11,790 bases of DNA from Chroococcidiopsidaceae cyanobacterium CP_BM_RX_35 (GTDB taxonomy: Bacteria; Cyanobacteriota; Cyanobacteriia; Cyanobacteriales; Chroococcidiopsidaceae). A program made the position numbers and the translations under genes. Location of the stretch: assembly GCA_019242465.1 (NCBI GenBank), contig JAFAVL010000758.1, positions 1 to 11,790 on the forward strand, written 5' to 3'. The notes beneath the pieces are model-generated. The model made no database searches. It was not told where the DNA came from and saw nothing but the letters and a program-made list of their open reading frames with translations. Below, piece by piece: positions 7,045-11,790 of this stretch (the stretch's first letter is position 1; every line of letters starts with the position of its first letter).

Positions 7045-8178
7045 TCAACCGACAGGGTTCTGCCGCTTCAATTGGCGTCTGAGCATAAAGCCTGCACCTA
7101 GAACACCAAAAGCTAGTGTACCTAGTGCCGAATCAGGTTCAGGAACGCTCTGGGTAGAGGAATTGGGCAAGAAGCCTAGTCCATGTGGACTTCCCAATCC
7201 AGAAACAACTGCTGTAAGTGTGCCACTGGGGTCTAGGGTGCCGACGGAGCTACCTGAGGAGGCGGAAATGTAGGTAGCGCCTATGGCAAAGGGACCACTA
7301 ATCTGGTAAACGGCTCCGCCAGAGGTATCGGCAACTAAGAGACTGCTCGGAGTTGTGGGACCGTAAACATTATCATCTGCTGTAAAACTTGGATGGGGCA
7401 CCACGCTGATTTGTTGTTGGGAAGTGCCTAGATTTGTGACGGTATACAGTGCTTTATCGCCTTCACCGTCGATCGTCAGGCTGCCACTAGGAGTAATACC
7501 TAGAGAGTCAGGATCTGTTAAGTTGAATGGTTCAGTTTTTCCTGTAGCGGTGTTTAGTTGTGTTAAACCATTATCGCTGGATAGTACAGGAGTAACTGTC
7601 GCTTGACCACCGCTAACGCTCAGCGTACCCAGTACTGGTAAGTTGTTGACAGTGCTATTGCCTATGTTGGGATTTGCTGCATCAACGTAGATCTGACCGT
7701 TTTGAAACGCTAGATCATCATAGCCACCACCACCGTTAATGGAATTCAAAGCGTAGGTTTGCTGCGTCCTTGTTGTAGGGTTGATAGTCGTTAGTGACGG
7801 GTTCCCGTCTTGATTTTGTAATGCAAATACCTGGTTAGTCGTCGGATCGACACGCAATCCATCGTTGTGTCCTGGGACACTAAAAGTCTGCACCAACTGC
7901 CCACTCGTTGTGTACTCACCGATCGTGGTCGGTAAACCATCAGAGCCATCTGATTTAGTGCCGTTGCCGTAGCCCACGAAAACATTGTTTCCTGCAATAG
8001 CAATTGAGTCAGGTTGAGAAGCACCTGTCGGATTCGAAGCAAATAACGAAACACCATAGCCAGCAGATGCTGTAGGTGCAGCTACAGCTGCTTGCCCATT
8101 TCCTTGCAACCATACTATTACTGAGAGAATAGCAGTACCTGTTACTAGAGGGATCGAAGCTCTTTTGCTCTTAACCAT
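7045..8178 (-). CDS. PEP-CTERM sorting domain-containing exported protein
   Basis: The 377-residue protein has a Sec signal peptide (KSKR start, hydrophobic stretch to about 23, probable cleavage near AVAA/PT at 34). A repetitive domain rich in G, S, T and N follows. Recurring blocks such as PDSIAIAGNNVFVGYGNGT, NDGLRVDPTTNQVFAL and YDDLAFQNGQIYVDAANP resemble beta-propeller (NHL/SMP-30-like) blades. The C-terminus (345-377) is a PEP-CTERM tail: VPEPDSALGTLAFGVLGAG, a hydrophobic helix, then RRQLKR. Such tails are recognised by exosortase for surface or exopolysaccharide-linked sorting. No exosortase gene is in the window. The ATG at 8178 has AAGGGG about 4-5 nt upstream, supporting this start. 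The specific function is unknown. Confidence 0.87.
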   Translation of the reverse strand: MVKSKRASIPLVTGTAILSVIVWLQGNGQAAVAAPTASAGYGVSLFASNPTGASQPDSIAIAGNNVFVGYGNGTKSDGSDGLPTTIGEYTTSGQLVQTFSVPGHNDGLRVDPTTNQVFALQNQDGNPSLTTINPTTRTQQTYALNSINGGGGYDDLAFQNGQIYVDAANPNIGNSTVNNLPVLGTLSVSGGQATVTPVLSSDNGLTQLNTATGKTEPFNLTDPDSLGITPSGSLTIDGEGDKALYTVTNLGTSQQQISVVPHPSFTADDNVYGPTTPSSLLVADTSGGAVYQISGPFAIGATYISASSGSSVGTLDPSGTLTAVVSGLGSPHGLGFLPNSSTQSVPEPDSALGTLAFGVLGAGFMLRRQLKRQNPVG

Positions 8179-8584
8179 GTGTCCCCTTGTTTTTACAGAC
8201 TAAAGTAGTCAGTCAAAGCATAGGATTGATAGGTTAAGTGGAAAGTAAGAGAACATTAAAGTTAGATATTAGGCAGATAAATGTAGATTAAGTATTGCTA
8301 GGTAGTCATTCCTAATTAAATATTCAAACGCAATCGATTCGAAGCAAATATTTAAGTGCTTTGTATGTAGCATTACTATCTAACTTTAAAAAAACTGTTC
8401 TTTTGCTATAGATTGAATTGGAACTGTTACACGTATAGAGTTACATATTTCTAACTTAAACCCCTGAAAATGCAATTGCGCTCACACATACATGTGGCTT
8501 GAGCATAACTCGTGAGTTCAGTAAGTTGACTACTGAGCCAAGAATCCCATACCTAGAAGAGGTGCGAGTGCTAGTATTCCTCTC
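8179..8584. other. AT-rich intergenic region upstream of the PEP-CTERM gene
   Basis: No gene is supported here. It must include the promoter of the minus-strand PEP-CTERM gene. A candidate -35 TTGACT lies on the minus strand at 8216-8211, next to the perfect palindrome GACTA-AAG-TAGTC (8198-8210), but I see no good -10. The region also holds a 13-bp inverted repeat (8256-8268 with 8377-8389) and three short palindromes: GCAATTGC (8472-8479), CACAT-AC-ATGTG (8485-8496) and AACTC-GT-GAGTT (8507-8518). Confidence 0.5.
8256..8389. repeat. Perfect 13-bp inverted repeat spaced by 108 bp
   Basis: TTAAAGTTAGATA at 8256-8268 is the exact reverse complement of TATCTAACTTTAA at 8377-8389. There is no obvious target-site duplication and no transposase. 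It may be a small inactive inverted-repeat element, a looped operator pair or chance in AT-rich DNA. Confidence 0.5.
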
Positions 8585-8612
8585 TTGACATCTTGTAATA
8601 TCGTTGTATTAT
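8585..8612 (+). promoter_or_regulatory. Sigma70-type promoter for the structured RNA region
   Basis: A perfect -35 TTGACA (8585-8590) is followed after 16 bp by the -10 TATTAT (8607-8612), a five-of-six match to TATAAT. Transcription would start near 8619. It is the best promoter match I found in the window and points into the structured region that ends in a terminator at 8936. Confidence 0.7.
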
Positions 8613-8618
8613 AGTGAC

Positions 8619-8936
8619 TGTGAGATTCTAAAAGTCCAAAACAAAAGTCATTGCGGTAAATCCTCCCCTTGTCTATCTCAACCTTACGATTTCTCATTCA
8701 GGGCTTCCATCGCTGGCAACAGATGTTGCTAGGGGGGAATCTCTGCTATCTAGCTGGCGACAGCGATCGCCAGGCAGAGAAATCTAGCGGAATGGCAGTT
8801 AGTACAGAACTGCCGAATTCTAACGAACAAAGCGGGAGGAGGTACAGACGAAGAGTGGCTGTATCGACGTAGAAATAGAGCAACCCACGAGGTTTCTAAC
8901 CCCCGCTTCAAACCAGAGGCGGGGGTTGTTGTTTTT
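8619..8936 (+). ncRNA. Candidate structured RNA: attenuator/riboswitch-like leader or free-standing ncRNA
   Basis: Between a consensus promoter and an intrinsic terminator lies about 320 nt dense in complementary pairs. A closing helix TCCTCCC (8661-8667) with GGGAGGA (8834-8840) encloses three hairpins. Hairpin 1 is 8713-8732 with a 4-nt loop. Hairpin 2 is 8740-8780, two 7-bp stems with a TATCTAG bulge. Hairpin 3 is 8794-8814 (GGCAGTT/AACTGCC). Outside are hairpin 4 (8841-8865) and a small AACC/GGTT hairpin (8882-8894), then the terminator. AGCGGG (8831-8836) can instead pair with CCCGCT (8902-8907) in the terminator arm, competing with the closing helix. It precedes the alr0857-like gene by 17 nt. 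It matches no RNA family I can recall (checked by eye against 6S, tmRNA, RNase P, SRP and common riboswitches). The frame open across it does not look like a protein. Function is unknown. Confidence 0.6.
8898..8936 (+). terminator. Strong intrinsic terminator just before the alr0857-like gene
   Basis: AACCCCCGC (8898-8906) pairs perfectly with GCGGGGGTT (8919-8927). TTC/GAG extends the stem to 12 bp (one G-U) around the loop AAACCA, and TTGTTTTT (8929-8936) follows. This is a textbook Rho-independent terminator. Its placement 17 nt before the next start codon leaves no room for another promoter after it, so that gene must be reached by read-through or by a promoter inside the RNA region. Confidence 0.9.
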
Positions 8937-8953
8937 AAGGATAAAACTGAATC

Positions 8954-9364
8954 ATGTTGAAACTGACATACACCGAGATGGGCTTACACCTAGAGTGGCT
9001 AGCAGACTCTCTAGAAGTAGTGGTTGAACAGCGAGTCATTCTAGCTCTGCGGACGGGGCAACCTATTCATGTCGAGCCTAGCTGTGCCTCCTTCTTGCTG
9101 CCAGTTGACTTGCCAGGGCTAGCAGATTTGCAAGTTGCGATTGCTCAAGCGAAGACAGACTGCATTGCCTTAATTCCGGTTGGTCATGATGATGTTGAAG
9201 TTAACCTCCGAGGCACCTGGCTAGCGGTCGCTACGTCAGCTCATGAGGGGATTTTCGTCACCGCAATGAGTGAGGGGTTCCAACCAACCGCAGGCTATCG
9301 TCTAGAGTTGCTGGTTCACGAACTATGGGAATTGACTCAAGCCCAGGAGTCGTTATTGATTTAA
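8954..9364 (+). CDS. alr0857-like cyanobacterial protein of unknown function
   Basis: This 136-residue soluble protein has no signal peptide or membrane segment. The start MLKLTYTEMGLHLEWL and the block QRVILALRTGQPIHVEPSCASFLLP match my memory of the cyanobacterial alr0857 family, named after the Nostoc PCC 7120 locus. No function is known to me. The mixed alpha/beta composition gives no catalytic motif. The ATG at 8954 is preceded by AAGGA at a rather long 12-13 nt spacing, so initiation is probably weak. The upstream terminator implies regulated transcription. xth follows 41 bp downstream on the same strand, with a short AT-rich hairpin (9361-9379) over the stop codon. Confidence 0.75.
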   Translation: MLKLTYTEMGLHLEWLADSLEVVVEQRVILALRTGQPIHVEPSCASFLLPVDLPGLADLQVAIAQAKTDCIALIPVGHDDVEVNLRGTWLAVATSAHEGIFVTAMSEGFQPTAGYRLELLVHELWELTQAQESLLI

Positions 9365-9403
9365 CTATAACTTAGTTAAGATATCGCGAGAGGTTTAATA
9401 ACC
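9361..9403 (+). promoter_or_regulatory. Two small hairpins between the alr0857-like gene and xth
   Basis: TTAACTA (9361-9367) pairs with TAGTTAA (9373-9379) across the stop codon. GGTT (9392-9395) pairs with AACC (9400-9403) between the GAGAGG ribosome binding site and the xth ATG. Folding the second would shorten the otherwise long 12-nt spacer. The first could be an operator or a weak processing signal. Confidence 0.35.
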
Positions 9404-9405
9404 GC

Positions 9406-10194
9406 ATGAAAATCGCTACTTGGAATGTCAACTCGATTCGCACCCGTATCCAGCATGTTGTAGACTGGCTGGGTCAAAATCCAGTTAATGTCCTATGTTT
9501 GCAAGAAACTAAAGTGCCAGATGCAGACTTTCCCCGCTTGCCCTTTGAGCAACTGGGCTATCACCTCTACGTATCAGGACAAAAATCCTACAATGGGGTG
9601 GCTCTTCTAAGCTCAGAACCATTAGCAAATGTCAGCACTGGTTTTGAGCCGATACTAGGAGCTAGTTGTGTAGGTGAATTGGATCAGCAGAAGCGGGTGA
9701 TTACTGGGGTGGCGAAGGGCGTCCGCATTGTCAATCTTTATGTCCCTAATGGTGCCTTAATAGGCAGCGAGAAATACCAATACAAACTTCACTGGCTGAA
9801 AATGCTGCGGGAATACTTGCGATCGCTTCTAGCCAAACAACCGTCCGATCTATGTATTTCAGGCGATTTCAACATTGCTTTAGAAAACCGAGATCTTCAC
9901 AACCCGGACGCCTCAGCAGGGCAAGTCATGGCAACTGATCTGGAGCGTCAAGCCTTGAAAGAAATTCTCGAATTGGGGTTTGCCGATGTCTTCCGCAAAT
10001 TCACTATTGAAGGCGGACACTTCAGTTGGTGGGACTATCGAGCTGGAGCCTTCCGCCGTAACTTGGGCTGGCGAATTGACCATCACTATCTCACTTCTAA
10101 CCTCTACCAACAGGCTAAGTGCTGCATAATTGATGTTGCCCCTAGAGCGCTTCCTAAACCCAGTGACCATACCCCAGTAGTAGTAGAATTCTAG
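9406..10194 (+). CDS. xth: Exodeoxyribonuclease III (AP endonuclease)
   Basis: The 262-residue protein belongs to the ExoIII/APE1 endonuclease-exonuclease-phosphatase family, which cuts DNA 5' of abasic sites in base-excision repair and has 3'-5' exonuclease activity. The catalytic set is complete: Asn7 in WNVNS, Glu34 in LQETK, Tyr112 in NLYVPNG, Asp154 and Asn156 in SGDFNIA, Asp225 in WRIDHHYL, and Asp254-His255 in PSDHTPV. Length is normal for the bacterial enzyme (about 255-270). The ATG at 9406 is supported by the MKIATWNVNS start and a GAGAGG upstream. Spacing of 41 bp from the alr0857-like gene suggests co-transcription. Confidence 0.95.
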   Translation: MKIATWNVNSIRTRIQHVVDWLGQNPVNVLCLQETKVPDADFPRLPFEQLGYHLYVSGQKSYNGVALLSSEPLANVSTGFEPILGASCVGELDQQKRVITGVAKGVRIVNLYVPNGALIGSEKYQYKLHWLKMLREYLRSLLAKQPSDLCISGDFNIALENRDLHNPDASAGQVMATDLERQALKEILELGFADVFRKFTIEGGHFSWWDYRAGAFRRNLGWRIDHHYLTSNLYQQAKCCIIDVAPRALPKPSDHTPVVVEF

Positions 10195-10229
10195 GTTTTT
10201 GGGCATTAAATTTAAAATAACTCAGCCAA

Positions 10230-10245
10230 AATTCAAAATATCAAC
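10230..10245 (+). repeat. 16-nt exact repeat, copy 2 (AATTCAAAATATCAAC)
   Basis: This is identical to 3973-3988. It lies in the 74-bp gap between xth and the SDR gene, 24 bp before the SDR start. Confidence 0.55.
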
Positions 10246-10268
10246 GGGAATTAAAGGGAGCAAAAATT

Positions 10269-11144
10269 ATGTTTCTAGTTACTGGAGCAACAGGAGGGAT
10301 AGGTCGCAGGATAGTGCGACGGTTGCGTGAGCGAGATAGGTCGGTACGAGCCTTTGTCCGCCTCACTTCTCGCTACAGCGAACTGGAACATCGGGGAGCC
10401 GAAATTTTCATCGGCGATTTGCAGCGAGAACAGGATATCCAAAAAGCTTGTCGGGGAGTGCAGTATATCATCAGCGCTCACGGTTCAGATAGCGATGCTC
10501 TGGCACTAGACTACCGAGCCAATATCGAACTGATTGACCAGGCTAAGGCAGCCGGAGTGCAGCACTTTGTGTTTCACTCTGTGCTAGGAGCTGACCGAGG
10601 CTACGAGGACGCACCAGTCTTTAAGGCTAAGCGAGCGGTGGAAAAATATTTGCAAGCTAGCGGCTTGAATCACACCATCTTGCGACCATCTGGACTAGCA
10701 TCGAATCTTCTACCGCTGGCGGAACGGTTCCGGCAAACAGGAATTTATCTACTTATAGGTGATCCTAGGAACCGTACTTCGATTGTCAGCACCGATGACT
10801 TAGCACGAATAGCTATAGACTCAACCGCCGTTTCAGGTGCTCTTAACCAAATCCTGTCAGTAGGAGGACCAGAGATTTTGTTGCGAGAGGATATTCCTCG
10901 GATTTTTGGTCGCATTTTTAATCAAGAGCCGATTATAGTTAATCCGCCACTATTCATTGTTGATGGGGTGCGGAGTACGGTAGGGCTGTTGAACTCCCAA
11001 GCTCAGAAAGCATTAGGAACCTTCCGCACCTTGCTGGGCAATGAATTTTTCTGCACGCGGGCGGAAATTGAACAGCTAGAGTCGATATTTGACCTGAAGC
11101 TAGAAACCCTGGAGAGTTTCTTGCGCCGCTATTTAGCTGTCTGA
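10269..11144 (+). CDS. NAD(P)-binding atypical SDR / NmrA-like oxidoreductase
   Basis: The 291-residue protein has an N-terminal Rossmann fold with the glycine motif GATGGIG at 6-12, a basic stretch after strand 2 (RAFVR, about 27-31) that suggests NADP(H), and IGDL at 48-51. Further landmarks are SVLGAD at 104-109 and ILRPSG at 137-142. Tyr-x-x-x-Lys is not evident; instead FKAKRAVEKYL occupies that place. This is typical of atypical SDRs of the NmrA/Ycf39-like group, some of which act as redox sensors, chaperones or epimerases. The C-terminal 70 residues are helical and family-specific. The ATG at 10269 has AAAGGGAG about 8 nt upstream. It follows xth by 74 bp on the same strand. The substrate is unknown. 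Confidence 0.85.
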   Translation: MFLVTGATGGIGRRIVRRLRERDRSVRAFVRLTSRYSELEHRGAEIFIGDLQREQDIQKACRGVQYIISAHGSDSDALALDYRANIELIDQAKAAGVQHFVFHSVLGADRGYEDAPVFKAKRAVEKYLQASGLNHTILRPSGLASNLLPLAERFRQTGIYLLIGDPRNRTSIVSTDDLARIAIDSTAVSGALNQILSVGGPEILLREDIPRIFGRIFNQEPIIVNPPLFIVDGVRSTVGLLNSQAQKALGTFRTLLGNEFFCTRAEIEQLESIFDLKLETLESFLRRYLAV

Positions 11145-11219
11145 GCCAGATTCGTAGATGGGTTGCAAAAACAGCGTAATTCCAGCTAATAAGCTGATTC
11201 ATAAACGGCGAGAAGAATC

Positions 11220-11242
11220 ACTTCATCGTCAGAGAGTGAAGT
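11220..11242 (-). terminator. Weak hairpin over the end of the pentapeptide-repeat gene
   Basis: ACTTCA (11220-11225) and TGAAGT (11237-11242) pair around an 11-nt loop spanning the stop codon at 11229-11231. The minus-strand continuation GATTCTTCTC is only mildly T-rich, so terminator activity is uncertain. Confidence 0.3.
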
Positions 11243-11741
11243 AGACCTTAGCTGGGGGATCAAGCAACCTTCTACTATATCTCCCTGTGCCGAAAAATTG
11301 GCTCGCTGGGTTACTAGACAACAAAGGAACTACCTTTGCATCAAGTCCAATTGCACCCTTAATATTGGTACCTTTTAGCTCAGCATTGCCCAAGTTGCTA
11401 TTGGTTAAGTTTGCATACATCAAGTTGGCATTTCTTAGGTTAGCACCCTTCAGATTAGCCCCTCTCAGATCCGCACCTCTCAAAGTTGCGCTACTTAAGT
11501 CAACTCCCTCTAAATTGCTATTGCGGAGGTTGGCATAGCTTAAGTCAGCATTAACAAGAATGGCCTCTTTGAGATCAGACTCACTTAACTTAGCACCCCT
11601 TAGCTGTGCACAGCTTAAATTCGCCTGAGTTAAATCTGCCTGACTCAAATCTACATCATTTAGATTGCTTGCACTCAAATTAACTCCAGAGAAATTACGT
11701 TTTTCTGTAGGATGCTGTTTTAATAATTTAACAATATTCAT
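11229..11741 (-). CDS. Pentapeptide-repeat protein
   Basis: The 170-residue protein is built from about 22-23 consecutive pentapeptides of the A(D/N)LxX type between residues 16 and 130, for example VDLSQADLTQANLS, ADLRGANLKGANLR and NLMYANLTNSNL. This is a right-handed quadrilateral beta-helix. A short N-terminal helix (MNIVKLLKQHP) precedes it. A C-terminal tail of about 40 residues ends FGTGRYSRRLLDPPAKVYFTL without repeats. No signal peptide or membrane segment is present. Such proteins are very common in cyanobacteria and usually have no assigned role. The ATG at 11741 has GGAGAGG about 8 nt upstream. The gene converges with the SDR gene, 84 bp away. Confidence 0.9.
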   Translation of the reverse strand: MNIVKLLKQHPTEKRNFSGVNLSASNLNDVDLSQADLTQANLSCAQLRGAKLSESDLKEAILVNADLSYANLRNSNLEGVDLSSATLRGADLRGANLKGANLRNANLMYANLTNSNLGNAELKGTNIKGAIGLDAKVVPLLSSNPASQFFGTGRYSRRLLDPPAKVYFTL

Positions 11742-11790
11742 ATCTCTAACCTCTCCATCAAGACAAACAGAGTAGTTGAAAATTGCAAAT

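Noticed and set aside
8701..8790. Cobalamin riboswitch suggested by GGGGGGAA and nearby stems
   Set aside because: The B12-box type GCCACTG and the CCGCNACTG core are missing, and no cobalamin-related gene follows.
8669..8872. 67-codon open frame on the plus strand
   Set aside because: Its codons overlap the helices of the structured RNA, it has no ribosome site at its start and its composition is not protein-like. RNA structure explains the bases better.
8619..8936. Known housekeeping RNAs (6S, tmRNA, RNase P RNA, SRP RNA)
   Set aside because: By eye I found no tmRNA tag or tRNA-like end, no RNase P core words, no SRP GGAAGGAAGCA-type loop, and the branched fold does not look like the 6S rod. 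A covariance search is needed to be sure.
11287..11538. Plus-strand frame rich in repeated APL/KLA words
   Set aside because: It is the mirror image of the pentapeptide repeats on the minus strand; the periodicity is inherited from that gene.
11229..11741. Tandem DNA repeat or CRISPR-like array
   Set aside because: The 15-bp periodicity reflects the pentapeptide coding units. There are no identical repeats with unique spacers.

Overview
The window reads as a chromosomal segment of a cyanobacterium. Four copies of the HIP1 octamer GCGATCGC are present. Several encoded families are known mainly from cyanobacteria and chloroplasts: DUF3611 (Tic21/PIC1-like), DUF3155, a cytochrome b6f cofactor-assembly (CCB-type) protein, a Hik2/CSK-like histidine kinase, and an alr0857-like protein. 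A PEP-CTERM protein and a pentapeptide-repeat protein also fit. The moderate GC content and low-complexity intergenic repeats suggest a Nostocales or Chroococcidiopsis-like genome, but the genus cannot be fixed from sequence alone.

Layout. Positions 1-2285 form a minus-strand block: DUF3611 membrane protein, serS (seryl-tRNA synthetase), then the start of an RseP-type site-2 protease that runs off the left edge. A 326-bp divergent intergenic region separates this block from a plus-strand pair, a PadR-family regulator and a CCB-like b6f assembly protein. That pair ends in a perfect hairpin shared with the convergent DUF3155 gene. DUF3155 starts at TTG behind a strong Shine-Dalgarno and a nested hairpin. 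A GAF histidine kinase of the Hik2/CSK type follows on the plus strand. Next comes a minus-strand run: a PEP-CTERM exported protein, a 60-residue conserved-looking protein, and an alpha/beta hydrolase. A 775-bp region without protein genes comes next. On the plus strand after it are the alr0857-like protein, exodeoxyribonuclease III and an NAD(P)-binding SDR. A minus-strand pentapeptide-repeat protein ends the window.

The most striking signal is at 8585-8936. A consensus-like promoter is followed by about 320 nt of dense RNA structure: a long-range 7-bp helix enclosing three hairpins, a fourth hairpin, and a strong intrinsic terminator. The terminator ends only 17 nt before the start codon of the alr0857-like gene. 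The sequence also holds a segment that can pair either with the upstream closing strand or with the terminator arm, which is the layout expected of a transcription attenuator or riboswitch. It could equally be a free-standing structured ncRNA. I recognise no known RNA family in it.

Functional themes are translation and membrane proteolysis (serS, rseP), chloroplast-lineage membrane and electron-transport functions (DUF3611, CCB, Hik2-like kinase), DNA repair (xth) and surface/export functions (PEP-CTERM). The window looks like ordinary core chromosome rather than a mobile island. I saw no transposase, integrase, CRISPR array, tRNA or rRNA gene.
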